From JAICJC01 sp963709425 (GTDB lineage Bacteria; Actinomycetota; Thermoleophilia; Gaiellales; JAICJC01), in the NCBI GenBank assembly GCA_963709425.1, contig CAVPWG010000003.1, forward strand, positions 33,627-97,626: DNA of 64,000 nt, in the 5' to 3' direction. Both the position numbers and the translations under genes were made by a program. How positions within the stretch are numbered: position 1 is the first letter of the stretch; every line of letters starts with the position of its first letter. Under the pieces are notes generated by a model that saw only the letters and a list, made by a program, of their open reading frames with translations, was not told where the DNA came from and searched no databases. This document shows, piece by piece, positions 54,430 through 63,553 of this stretch.

Positions 54430-56022
54430 GTGAGGAGCCCTGCCCGACCAGTCGCCCGAAGCGGCGCCGGCTCGGTTGCCGCGGCGGTGATGGCGCTCGG
54501 TTTCTTGCTGTGGCCCACGTCATCGGGCGCGGGGATCGCCGAGGCCGGTCATCCGCGGGGCGGCGGCCATAGGGGATCGGTGGAGTGGGCCGGATTCGCC
54601 GGCACCGCGCAGCACACGGCGGTGGCCCGGACGCACGCTCAGCCGTTCCGCCGGATCCGCTGGAGGGCGAAGGTGGATCTGGCTCCGGATCTGTCGGGTG
54701 GCGTTCTGCCCATCCACTACGGCTCCCCGATGATCACGGCGGCCAACACGGTGCTCGTCCCGACCCGGGTCAGTAACAAGGCGGGCTTCCGGGTGGTCGC
54801 GTACTCCGGGGCCAGCGGCGCGCGGCGCTGGTCGCTTGGCACCGACTATCGGCCGCCGGCATTCACCGGCGGCTTCGACACCTGGACGCCTCCGTTGCCC
54901 GCCGTGCTGACGCCCGACACGTCCCTGGCAGTTGCCGGTGCAGGAGGGACAGTCCTCGTGCGCCGGCACGCCAACCTGGCCGCCGGTCCGGTGCGGCGGC
55001 GGGTGTTCTACGGGGCTTCGCAGTGGCGGGCCCATCGCGCCGCCTACGACAAGGCCGTGCAGATCACCACGCCGCTGACCGCCGGACATGACGGGTCGAT
55101 CTATTTCGGGTTCACCGTGACTGGCGCAACGCCGGCGCACCTGTCCAGCGGGATCGTCCGGATCGATGCGCGTGGCCACGCGACGTGGATCACCGCCGCC
55201 GCGGCCGCCGGCAACCCGGCCATCGACAGCGTGGCCATGAACTGCGCCCCGGCCGTGTCGCGGTCCGGCGCGACCGTCTACATCACCGTCACCAGCCCCA
55301 CACGCGCCGTCCTGGTCGGACTCGAGGCCGCCACGCTCAAGCCCCGGTACCACGTCGTGTTGAAAGACCCGGTCAGCCGCCAGCCGGCCTTCATCTCGAC
55401 CAGCTCGTCCGCCTCACCGACGGTCGGACCGGACGGGGACGTGTACTACGGCGTCCTGGAGAATCCCTTCCCCAACCATGACGACCGCGGCTGGCTGCTG
55501 CACTACGACGCCACCTTGACCCGGGCCAAGACTCCGGGATCCTTCGGCTGGGACAACACCGTCTCTGTGATCCCTGCCCGCGCGGTACCCCGCTACCACG
55601 GAACCTCGCCGTACCTGCTGGTGTCCAAGTACAACAACTACCTTGGCATCGGGCCGCACGGAGACGGTCGCAACCGGGTCGCCGTGCTCGACCCCCGGAC
55701 AAGCCAGAAAGACCCCTACGCCGACACCCGGGTCATGAAGGCCGTGCAGACCGTCCTGTCGCCGGTGCACGAGCCCGGGACACCCGCCGGAGCACGCTAC
55801 GAGTGGTGCATCAACTCGGCCGTGGTCGACCCCGCCGACGACTCGGTGATCGTGAACAGCGAGGACGGAACCGTCTACCGCTGGGACCTGGCCCGGAACG
55901 TGCTGGCCGAGAGTGTCCACCTCAACGCCCCACGCCCCGAGGCGTACACCCCCACCCTCATCGGCCCTGACGGCACCGTCTACGCCATCAACAACGCCAC
56001 CCTCTACGCCATCGGACGCTAG
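54430..56022 (+). CDS. Secreted PQQ-like beta-propeller protein
   Basis: This 530-residue exported protein has a signal peptide (SVAAAVMALGFLLWPTSSGAG) and repeated beta-propeller blades. Repeats read like GSIYFGFTVTG, GDVYYGVLENPF, DDSVIVNSEDGTVYRWDL and DGTVYAINNATLYAIGR, the PQQ/BamB-type pattern. It is the only intact large gene of the island. The GTG at 54430 is the likely start because it places the signal peptide near the N-terminus. Its function could be sugar or surface binding; no catalytic motif is evident. It overlaps the convergent fragment at 56019 by 4 bases. Confidence 0.7.
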   Translation: MRSPARPVARSGAGSVAAAVMALGFLLWPTSSGAGIAEAGHPRGGGHRGSVEWAGFAGTAQHTAVARTHAQPFRRIRWRAKVDLAPDLSGGVLPIHYGSPMITAANTVLVPTRVSNKAGFRVVAYSGASGARRWSLGTDYRPPAFTGGFDTWTPPLPAVLTPDTSLAVAGAGGTVLVRRHANLAAGPVRRRVFYGASQWRAHRAAYDKAVQITTPLTAGHDGSIYFGFTVTGATPAHLSSGIVRIDARGHATWITAAAAAGNPAIDSVAMNCAPAVSRSGATVYITVTSPTRAVLVGLEAATLKPRYHVVLKDPVSRQPAFISTSSSASPTVGPDGDVYYGVLENPFPNHDDRGWLLHYDATLTRAKTPGSFGWDNTVSVIPARAVPRYHGTSPYLLVSKYNNYLGIGPHGDGRNRVAVLDPRTSQKDPYADTRVMKAVQTVLSPVHEPGTPAGARYEWCINSAVVDPADDSVIVNSEDGTVYRWDLARNVLAESVHLNAPRPEAYTPTLIGPDGTVYAINNATLYAIGR

Positions 56023-56456
56023 CCTGACCGCCACGGCTCGTGCTCGTGCGCGAGCCAGACCAGCTCAGGATCGAGCGCGCACACCCGCAGCTCGCCTTCT
56101 GTGCTCGGCTCGTCGAGCTCGCTGAAGCGAACCGCCACGTCGCCGCCGTCGACGACCGGGCGACCGCCCGTCTCGACCACGACCACCTGCATGCCGCGCA
56201 TGTGGCCCGGCGCCGGGACGAGCCGGAGCCCGGGAAGCAGCTCGTGCTCGCCGTCGACCGGCACGTACCGCACGCCGGGCGCCTCGACCCACTCGCGGAT
56301 CGTGTAGTCGTCCTCGCTGCGCGCGTCGTCGAGCTCCCGGCGCTGGAATGGAGCTCCCAGTGCACGCCATCGCAATCCCGACACGACGGTGGCCGAAAGG
56401 ACGTGGCTGATGCCGCCGCGGTGTACAGCACGATCGAGTTCGGAGCCTGGCGACAT
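56019..56456 (-). pseudogene. C-terminal fragment of a metallo-beta-lactamase-fold hydrolase
   Basis: The 145-residue frame encodes only the second half of an MBL-fold enzyme: RYVPVDGEHELLPGLRLVPAPGHMRGMQVVVVETGG and RPVVDGGDVAVRFSEL, containing the third-metal-ligand GH motif and the D of the DGGDVA turn. The HxHxDH half is absent. The N-terminal 40 residues (MSPGSELDRAVHRGGISHVL) do not fit the fold and are probably unrelated sequence. It resembles N-acyl homoserine lactonase-like or glyoxalase-like proteins. Confidence 0.5.
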
Positions 56457-56857
56457 CTGAGCCGGCCGACTTCTCCGGCGTCGCTGACGTTGGTTTCTCC
56501 GAGACGTTTGGCCCCACGTTCCACGGCGTCAGCGTAGTCAACAACACACCCATCGACGTAACGATTCACGCCACCGTGGTCTGCTCCGCGAAGTAGATCT
56601 GTGACGGGCTGTGACGGGCTGTGATGGTCTTCTCGAAGACCGTCACAGACCGAATCCTGTATCGATAGGGGTTTGCGCAGGGTGTGTGACGGTGTGACGG
56701 TCTGTGCGCATCCTTTGCAGGTGCGTACGTGGGCGCGCGAGGGGAACCGTGGAACCGTCGTGGAACCCGCGGAACGGATGTGGAGCTATCTGGATGTAAG
56801 GCAAACCCCTCCAGCGGCCGATTCTGCATCGCCAGATACGCCATGTACATATGGCGG
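56457..56857. other. Right end of island, non-coding with repeats
   Basis: No convincing gene is seen. The stretch contains a 10-bp tandem repeat GTGACGGGCT (two perfect copies, 56601-56620), an imperfect inverted repeat at 56619-56648 and a GTGGAACC cluster near 56745-56770 similar to one at the left end. Confidence 0.45.
56619..56648. repeat. Imperfect inverted repeat at island right end
   Basis: Arms CTGTGATGGTCTTC and GAAGACCGTCACAG (14 bases, one mismatch) are separated by 2 bases. The right arm shares GACCGTCAC with the inverted repeat at 51821-51850, suggesting related functional sites at the two island ends. Confidence 0.55.
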
Positions 56858-56904
56858 ACAGTCTTCGAATCTGTGTGTCGCACGTTCGAATCGTGCCGGG
56901 CGCA
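56858..56904 (+). other. Putative attachment site: second tRNA-Arg 3' segment
   Basis: These 47 bases correspond position by position to the last 47 of tRNA-Arg (51586-51632). The anticodon part CTTCGAATCTGT is identical, TTCGAATC in the T loop and CCGGGCGCA at the end are identical, and the T-stem differs. The 5' half of the tRNA is missing. This is the expected appearance of the second attachment site after tRNA-targeted integration. Confidence 0.65.
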
Positions 56905-57127
56905 TCGCATGATTAGGGGCATTGTCGGCCCCGCCGACGAGGCGGGGGACACTCGCGCCCTACCCGCCGACGCCCGCAATCACCGGCGGAACCGGCGCGT
57001 TCAAAGGCGCGGGGCGGTCCCGTCGACATTCAGAACCTGAACGCCCACGAGTCGGTGTCGCGCGACACCACGTCACCGGCTGAAGAGCCGGAGACGGGTA
57101 CCATCGTCATACAAACTCGCGACGATC
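56905..57127. other. Intergenic region with hairpin before the zinc finger gene
   Basis: It holds a small perfect hairpin CCGGCT-GAAG-AGCCGG (57076-57091), followed by AT-richer sequence (TACCATCGTCATACAAA) that may be the promoter for the gene at 57128. No other gene is seen. Confidence 0.4.
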
Positions 57128-57328
57128 ATGACGCGTCGTTTCGACTGCATCCACTGCTCCTTCTGCGGAGCCCGCCGCGGCGAGGTCGACCGGTTCATCG
57201 CGGCCACCGGCGGTCTCTCAGCCCCGAGCTACCCGACGGTGTTCATCTGCGACGCCTGCGTGCGAATTCTCACGCCACTTGCCGCCGACGGTACGGTCAG
57301 CCGAGCGCCGCGATCCGATCCGCCATGA
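57128..57328 (+). CDS. Solo ClpX-type C4 zinc finger protein
   Basis: This 66-residue protein consists of little more than a ClpX zinc-binding domain: CSFCGARRGEVDRFIAATGG and FICDACVRIL, with ligands C10, C13, C41 and C44 and the same spacing style as ClpX (C13, C16, C35, C38 in the window's own ClpX). A few extra residues lengthen the loop between the Cys pairs. The AAA+ module is absent. In ClpX this domain dimerises and binds adaptors and substrates, so a free copy could act as an adaptor or decoy. Its 3' end overlaps the convergent nucleoside hydrolase by 32 bases. Confidence 0.7.
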   Translation: MTRRFDCIHCSFCGARRGEVDRFIAATGGLSAPSYPTVFICDACVRILTPLAADGTVSRAPRSDPP

Positions 57329-58220
57329 ACGCGGTGAACGATGGATCGACGTGGGTCGCGACGTGCACGTTGGGCTCGCGCCCGGTCACCTGCCGCAGGT
57401 CGACCAGCGTCCGGCCGCGGCCGACCGGGCCGCAGTCCACCTCGACGTGGCGGTGAGCGAGGGTCAGGAGGTCGGGCCGCACCACGTGCGCCATCGCCAC
57501 CGCGTCGTGGATCGGGATGCCGGGCGCGCCGGGGCGCGAGCGCAGGTAGTGATCGACGAGCTCGGCGGCGAGTCGCCCGGACCGTCCCCGCGATCGCAGC
57601 CGGTCGTTTTGCTCCGTCGTGAAGAGCGCCTTCTGCGTCACGTCGAGGCCGACCATCGTGACGTCGAGCCCGCTCGTGAAGGCCCGCTGGGCCGCTTCGG
57701 GGTCCGCCCAGATGTTGAACTCGGCCGCCGGTGTGACGTTCCCGAGGCCGATCGAGCCACCCATGATGACGACCCGGTCGAGCGCGGCGGCCGCGGCGGG
57801 TCGCAGGGCGGCCAGCAGGGCCACGTTGGTGAGCGGCCCGGTGGCCACCAGCGTCACCGGTCGTTCAGACGACGTCGCGACCTCCGCGATCACGTCCACG
57901 GCGTGCTCCGAGACAGGCTCCCGGACGGGCGGCGGCAGGTCGGGCCCGTCGAGGCCGGTCTCGCCGTGCACGTCGCCGTGATCTCCGGCGGCCTGGACGA
58001 GCGGGCGGTCGGCGCCCGCGGCGACCGGGATGTCGGCGCGGCCCAGGAAGTCGAGCACGCGAATCGCGTTGGCCGTCGTCCGGTGAAGCGGCGCGTTGCC
58101 CGCGACCGTCGTCACCGCCAACAGCTGCACCTCCGGGCTGCCGAGCGCGACCATGATCGCGATCGCGTCGTCGTGGCCGGGATCGCAGTCGAGCACGATC
58201 CGGGTCGGGGAGGCGCTCAT
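57297..58220 (-). CDS. Inosine-uridine preferring nucleoside hydrolase
   Basis: This 307-residue IUNH-family enzyme hydrolyses nucleosides to base and ribose. The calcium-binding N-terminal motif DCDPGHDDAIAI is intact. Further markers are AVTTVAGNAPLHRTTANA, VATGPLTNVALLAAL, VIMGGSIGLGNVTPAAEFNIWADPEAAQ and GIPIHDAVAMA (catalytic His/Asp region). The ATG at 58220 overlaps the rbsK stop (ATGA). Coupling to ribokinase makes a complete route from nucleoside to ribose-5-phosphate. Confidence 0.94.
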   Translation of the reverse strand: MSASPTRIVLDCDPGHDDAIAIMVALGSPEVQLLAVTTVAGNAPLHRTTANAIRVLDFLGRADIPVAAGADRPLVQAAGDHGDVHGETGLDGPDLPPPVREPVSEHAVDVIAEVATSSERPVTLVATGPLTNVALLAALRPAAAAALDRVVIMGGSIGLGNVTPAAEFNIWADPEAAQRAFTSGLDVTMVGLDVTQKALFTTEQNDRLRSRGRSGRLAAELVDHYLRSRPGAPGIPIHDAVAMAHVVRPDLLTLAHRHVEVDCGPVGRGRTLVDLRQVTGREPNVHVATHVDPSFTAFMADRIAALG

Positions 58221-59062
58221 GCCGGCGCGGCCCGTCGTATCCGCTCCTCGACCTCGCCACGGCGCGGCATGGCCGGCTGGCAGCCGTGCCGCTCGACCGA
58301 GAGCGAGGCCGCGGCGATCCCCCACCCCACGGCCTCGTCGAGCGTCCGCCCCTCGGCGAGCGCGGCGGCGGCGACACCGGCCAGCGCGTCGCCCGCCCCC
58401 GTCGTGTCGACCACTCGGGCCGGGATCGACGGCAGCGTCACGTCCTCGGGCAGGATCCGGACGCCGCGGCTGCCGAGGGTCAGGATGACGTGCGGCGGAT
58501 GCTCTTCACCGAGCGCCTCGAACTCGGTCTCGTTCACGATCGCGACGTCGTAGCGCGCGATGAGCGCAGGCGGGATGCGGCCCGCAGGCGAGGGATTCAC
58601 CACCGCAGTCGCGCCGGTGGCGCGCGCCGCGGCCAACGTTCCCTCCACCGCCTCGACCGGGATCTCGGCCTGCACCAGCCACACGTCCACCTCGGCGTCG
58701 GCAGCCGGCGCCTCGACGGCGTCATTCGCGCCGGGGATGACAGCGATCTGGTTCTCGCCGGCATCGTCGACGAGGATGATCGCGACCCCCGTCGGCAGGT
58801 CGACCCGGCGCACCCCGGTCAGGTCGACCGCGTCGCCCTCGAGCGCCGCGGCGAGCTCGTCGCCGAAGTCGTCGCGGCCGCAGGCGCTCGTGAACCGCAC
58901 GGACGCGCCCACGCGCACGGCCGCGACCGCCTGATTGGCGCCCTTGCCGCCGGGCGCGTACGCGAGCCGCGTCCCGCGCAGCGTCTCCCCCGGGGACGGC
59001 AGCCGCGGGACGTAGCCGAAGATGTCCATGTTGACCGAGCCGCAAACGCCGACGCACGCCAC
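58217..59062 (-). CDS. rbsK: Ribokinase
   Basis: This 281-residue PfkB-family sugar kinase has the N-terminal signature GSVNMDIFGYVPRLPSPGETLRG, the GGKGANQAVAAVRVGA motif, and the C-terminal active site VDTTGAGDALAGVAAAALAEG with the catalytic Asp. It phosphorylates the ribose released by the co-translated nucleoside hydrolase. The start is a GTG. It is divergent from the Gfo/Idh gene. Confidence 0.9.
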   Translation of the reverse strand: MACVGVCGSVNMDIFGYVPRLPSPGETLRGTRLAYAPGGKGANQAVAAVRVGASVRFTSACGRDDFGDELAAALEGDAVDLTGVRRVDLPTGVAIILVDDAGENQIAVIPGANDAVEAPAADAEVDVWLVQAEIPVEAVEGTLAAARATGATAVVNPSPAGRIPPALIARYDVAIVNETEFEALGEEHPPHVILTLGSRGVRILPEDVTLPSIPARVVDTTGAGDALAGVAAAALAEGRTLDEAVGWGIAAASLSVERHGCQPAMPRRGEVEERIRRAAPA

Positions 59063-59108
59063 CTCGCCAGGCTACATCGCCGGGGCGTGCCGGTAGTATC
59101 AGACCGCT

Positions 59109-60285
59109 TTGGAGCGAGCCGTCAGAGTCGCCGTCGTGGGGGCCGGGTTCGCGGGTGGAGCCCACGTCGAGGCGCTGCGCAGGGTGCCGGGCGTCGAGGT
59201 CGCGGCTGTGGCGAGTAGCACCGAGGCGCGGGCCCGGGCCGCCGCCGACCGTCTGGGTGTGGCGCAGGCCGCCGGCGACTACCGCGCGCTGCTCGCCGAC
59301 CCGTCGATCGACGCGATCCACAACTGCACGCCGAACGACCTCCACCACGAGGTTACGGCCGCGGCGCTGGGGCCGGAAAAGCACGTCCTGGCCGAGAAGC
59401 CGCTCGCGATGGACTCGCGCGAGACCGCCGATCTCGTCGACCGGGCAGCCCGGGCCGGCACCGTGTGCGGCGTCTGCTTCAACTACCGCCACTACCCGCT
59501 GGTCGCGGAGGCGCGCGCGATGCTCGCCGACGGGCGCGTCGGCCGGCCGCACCTGATCAGGGGCGCCTATCTCCAGGACTGGCTGCTCGACGAGACCGAC
59601 TGGAACTGGCGGCTCCAATCGGAGCGATCCGGCGCCTCGCGGGCCCTGGGCGACATCGGGTCGCACTGGATCGACCTGATCCAGCACATCACCGGCCGCA
59701 GGGTGGCCCGTGTCCATGCCCGTCTCGGCCGCCTCCATGACGAGCGGCTGCGCCCGTCCGGGGACATGCAAACCTTCGACCGCAGCGGCGACGCGCACAC
59801 GGAGCCGGTCGCGGTCGATACCGAGGACTTCGCGAACGTGCTCTTCGAGATGGACGACGGGTGCGCGGGCGTCTTCACCGTCTCGCAGGTTTCGCCGGGA
59901 AGGCGGAACAGGGTGATGTTCGAGATCGATACGCGGGTCGCCTCGCTGCGCGTCGGGACCCAGGAGCGACCCGAACGAGCTCTGGATCGGGCGGCGCGAC
60001 CGGGCCAACGAGCAGCTCCTGCGCGACCCTGCCCTGCTCTCGGAAGGGGCGGCGGCGCTGGCCCACTACCCGGGCGGCCACCAGGAGGGATGGCCCGACG
60101 GGCTGAAGAACCTGGTGCTCGACTTCTACACGTCGGTCGGCGCCCACGAGCGTGGAGGGGCCCACCGAACGAGCGTTGCCTCGTTTGTAGACGCCCACCG
60201 GATCACCTGCACGATCGAGGCGCTGCTCGAGAGCCACCGCACCGACGCGTGGATCGCGGTCGACCCGCCATCTCCCGGTGGCTGA
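59109..60285 (+). pseudogene. Gfo/Idh/MocA family oxidoreductase, single frameshift
   Basis: The first frame encodes a full NAD-binding domain (VAVVGAGFAGGAHVEALRRV, NCTPNDLHHEVTAAAL, LAEKPLAM) and most of the substrate domain (DWNWRLQSERSGASRALGDIGSHWIDL). Near 59965 a one-base change moves the frame; the continuation is DPNELWIGRRDRANEQLL to FYTSVGAHERGG and a stop at 60285. The corrected length of about 390 is normal for sugar dehydrogenases of this type. The start is a TTG, with TAGTAT 9 bases upstream. It is probably intact in the real genome or only recently broken. Confidence 0.75.
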
Positions 60286-60745
60286 CGAGCCCGGGGAGGA
60301 CGATGCGCTCTCGCCCGCGCGGATGCGCGAGCTCGAGCATGCCGCCCACGAGGTCGCCTCCGAGTGGGGTCTCGAGCTCGGGCCCCCGTATGCCCTCTCG
60401 CGCTACTCGTTCGTCGCTCCGGCCGGGCCCGGCGCCGTCCTCAAGATCACGCCCGCCGAGGATGACGAGTCTGACCACGAGGCCGACGCCCTCGAGCTCT
60501 GGTCGGGCGACGGCGCCGTTCGCATGCTGCGCCGCGACGTTGGCCGGCGGGCGCTCCTCGCGGAGCGTGCGACGCCGGGCACCGACATCTCGGAGCTCCC
60601 CGACTCCGAGGCGACAGCGATCGCCGTCGAGCTGGGGCGGCGCCTGTGGCGACCGGCCGGAGCGCCGTTTCGCTGGATTGGCGACCACGTCCCCGGCTGG
60701 CTCGACCAGGCTGAGCGCGAGGGCACCGAGTTGGAGTTCCACCGC
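60278..60745 (+). CDS. Aminoglycoside/hydroxyurea phosphotransferase-like protein, truncated
   Basis: The GTG start overlaps the oxidoreductase stop. The first 155 residues resemble the N-terminal lobe of APH(6)/hydroxyurea kinases: RELEHAAHEVASEWGLELGPPYALSRYSFVAPAG, GAVLKITPAEDDESDHEADAL and ALLAERATPGTDIS. At about 60745 homology stops and the frame enters antisense RND pump sequence, running on to 60814. The catalytic HxDxxxxN loop is missing, so the product would be inactive. Confidence 0.6.
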
Positions 60746-63110
60746 AAATTCCACGATCAGGATCGCGTTCTTCGCCGACAACGCCATCAGCAGAACAGCC
60801 CGATCTGGACGTAGGGGTTGTTGAGCCCGCTCTTGCCCAGCGCCAAGAGCGCGCCACCGGCCCGATGAACGACAGCGGCACCGCCAGGATCACAGAGACC
60901 GGCGCGTACCGGCTTGCGTACTGGCCGGCGAGCACGGGATGAGCAGCAGCGCCAGTCCGAACACCATGTACATCTGATGGCCGACCAGCTTCTCCTGAAA
61001 GGACATCGAGCTCCATTCGAAGCCGGTGCCCGGCGGGAGCGTGCGCCGGGCAATCTCCTCCATCAGCGTCAGCACCTCGCCCGACGACAACCGTCCGCCC
61101 GGCAGGCCGATGATGGTCAGCGGTCGGGTAGAGGTTGAACAGGCTGATGAGCAGGGGCCGACGGTCGGCGTTATCGTCACCAGCGTGCCGAGCGGCACCA
61201 TCTGCCGTCCTTTTGCGGACGAACATGTTCTCGACGTCCTCGAGCCGCAGCCGGGACTGCGCGTCACCCTGCACGTAGATCTGGAACACGCGGCCGAATT
61301 TGTTGAACTGGTCGACGTAGCTTGATCCGAGATAGCTCCCCGAGCGCGGCGAAGACCTGGTCGAGGGAGACGTGCATGGCCTGCGTCTTCACCCAGTCGA
61401 CCTCGACCGAATATGCGGAAGTGTTCGAGCGGAATGACGCCAGCACCAGCTGGATGGCGGTCTGGGTCTTGGCATTGGCCACGATCGCATTGGTCACGCT
61501 TTGCAGCTTGGCCATGTCGAAGCTGCCGTCGCGCAACTGCACCTGCATGGTGAAGCCGGCATCGTTGCCAACGCCCTGGATCGGAGGCGGCGGCATGACA
61601 AGGATATCGGCTTCGGGGTTGGCGCTGAGCGACGCGTTCAAACTCGTGAACAGCGCCCGCAGGTCCTCACCTTTGCCGCGCTCGCTCCGAATCCTTCAGG
61701 ATGATGTAGGCCACGCCGGCGCTCGACAGCGTCGCGCTGTTGTCGAGCGGCGAGACGCCGGCGATGGTGACCACCTGCGCGACGCCCGGCGTCTTGCGAC
61801 TGACATCGCTGACCTGGTCGAGCACCTTCTGGGTGCGCTCGAGCGAGGCGCCGTCGGGCAACTGCACCCGAGCGATCATGTAGCCCTGGTCTTCGATCGG
61901 CAGGAAGCCGGTGGGAACACGCAGACCCGAAACACCGGTGACGCCGATCGACGCCCAGGCGCCGGAGCACCATCGGCACGCTGTGGTTGACCATGCCGAG
62001 ATCAACCTCGTGGCCCATGTAGGTCGCGCCGTAAGCCCGGTTGAACCCGCGATAGAAGATGTTGCGCCGCTCCGGCGGCACCGGGGGCCGCAGCCACATC
62101 GCGGCCTGGGTCGGCTTCAGGGTGGCGGCGTTGATCGCGCTGATCAGCGCGGTGGCGGCAATCACCAACGCGAACTGCGCATACATGCGCCCGGTCAGAC
62201 CCGGCAGGAAGGCGGCCGGGAGGAACACCGACATCAGCACCAAGGTGATGCCGATAATCGGCCCGAACAGCTCGCGCATGGCGGCGCTCGCCGGCCTCGC
62301 GTCCGGACGTGCCCTTCTCGATATTGTGGACCGCGCCCTCGACCACCACGATGGCATCGTCGCCCACGATGCCGATCGCCAGCACGATCGCGAACAGGGT
62401 GGAGAAGTTGACGGTGAAACCGAGCGCGGCCATGGCGGCGAAGGCGCCGATGATGGTGACCGGCACCGTCGTTGCCGGTATCAGCATCGCCCGCCAGTCC
62501 TGCAGGAACACCAGAATCACGATGAGGACGAGGATCGCCGCCTCGTACAGGGTCTTGTAGACCTCGTGAATGGACTGCTGCACGAATTTGGTGGTGTCGA
62601 AGGGAATGGAGGACACGAGCCCGGGCGGAAACTCCGGCGTGAGCGCCGCCATCTTCTTGTTCACCGCGCCGGCCACCTTCGACGCGCGTTCGCGCGGGGC
62701 GCCTGGAAGATCGCGGCCGGCCGCCGGCTTGCCGTCAAGCGAGAAGACCTGACCATAGGTCTCACACCGAGCTCGACGGTGGCGACGTCGCGCACCCGCG
62801 TGATCTCCCCGGCCTGGCCGGTCTTCACGATCACCGCCGCGAATTCGGTCGGATCGCTGAGCTTGCCTGCGACGTTGAGTGTGTACTGGAACGATTGGCC
62901 CGAGGGCGCAGGCGGCGCGCCGATCTGGCCGGCGGTGACCTGCTCGCTCTGCTGCTGCAGGGCCTGGATCACGTCCTGCGGCACGAGCCCGCGCGCCCGC
63001 ATCTTGTCGGGATCGAGCCAGATGCGCATCGAGTACTGGCCGGCCCCGAAGAACATCTCGACCTGGCGCAGGGGCACCTCGCCGGGCGTGTCGCGCTGGC
63101 CCGAGGGATG
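60746..63110 (-). pseudogene. RND multidrug efflux permease fragment with many frameshifts
   Basis: Read on the minus strand, segments in different frames line up in order with AcrB/MexB-type pumps: GAGQYSMRIWLDPDKMRARGL, QSIHEVYKTLYEAAILVLIVILVFLQDW, VLAIGIVGDDAIVVVE, PIIGITLVLMSVFLPAAFLPG, PTGFLPIEDQGYMIARVQLPD, TSAYSVEVDWVKTQAMHVSLDQ, LPPGTGFEWSSMSFQEKL and LSAKNAILIVEFA. Relative to AcrB they span about residues 170-950 without large gaps. At least eight indels interrupt the frame. The sequence looks proteobacterial and less GC-rich than the host genes. Both ends are abrupt. Confidence 0.8.
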
Positions 63111-63113
63111 CCC

Positions 63114-63425
63114 GCGGCCGCCATCGAGGCCTTCAAGGGCGCGATCGCGGTGGAAGACTCGCTGCTCTACGATGAACCTCCAGCCTGGTACCACCCGGTG
63201 CGCCAGGAGCTCGGCGCCGTGTACCTCGCCACCGGGCACCCAGGCCTGACCCAGGCGGCGCATGCGCGCCGACCTGCAGCAGTTCAAGAACAACGGCTGG
63301 TCGTTGTACGGCCTGGCCGAGGCGCTGAAGCAGCAGGGGAAGGGAGCGGAGGCGGCGAAGTACGAGGAGGCGTATCGGACAATGTGGACAAGGCCGACGT
63401 GAAGCCGATCGCAGGCAACCTGTAG
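63114..63425 (+). pseudogene. C-terminal remnant of a TPR-repeat protein
   Basis: The frame AAIEAFKGAIAVEDSLLYDEPPAWYHPVRQELGAVYLATGHP is followed by an indel near 63255. The second part is RADLQQFKNNGWSLYGLAEALKQQGKGAEAAKYEEAYRTMW and, after another indel, KADVKPIAGNL with a stop at 63425. These are the last two TPR units of a protein family known from environmental bacteria. The N-terminal part is missing at the join with the RND fragment. Confidence 0.6.
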
Positions 63426-63446
63426 CCGACCTGCAGCGGAGCGGAG

Positions 63447-63483
63447 GCAAGAGCCCCTGGGGACGCCCGGGGGCTCTTGCTTT
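63447..63483 (+). terminator. Strong Rho-independent-type terminator
   Basis: An 11-bp perfect stem (GCAAGAGCCCC and GGGGCTCTTGC) around a 12-base loop is followed by TTT. It lies 21 bases after the TPR gene stop. Confidence 0.75.
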
Positions 63484-63553
63484 GACGCTGTCGCGACAGT
63501 TTGCGGGATATATTCCGACTATCCTCATCGGAACCGCAGCCGCCCGAACCTCG

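Larger units (their letters stand above)
51633..56904. mobile_element. Decayed genomic island inserted at tRNA-Arg
   Basis: This 5.3-kb block starts at the base after tRNA-Arg and ends with a second tRNA-Arg 3' segment. Gene content and codon quality differ sharply from the operons to its left: almost every gene is truncated or frameshifted, base composition is more even, and long stretches have no gene. Related subterminal motifs (GACCGTCAC inverted repeats and GTGGAACC repeats) occur near both ends. No integrase, excisionase or replication gene is recognisable, so it is probably an old, immobile remnant. Confidence 0.65.

Noticed and set aside
51633..56904. Active prophage or integrative conjugative element
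   Set aside because: No integrase, capsid, relaxase or replication gene could be recognised and most genes are broken.
60278..60814. Intact 178-residue aminoglycoside kinase
   Set aside because: The last 20 or so residues are antisense RND sequence and the catalytic loop is missing, so no resistance function should be inferred.
63482..63514. Promoter TTGACG / TATATT before the MASE1-like gene
   Set aside because: The boxes are 21 bases apart, too far for a standard promoter, and TTGACG overlaps the end of the terminator.
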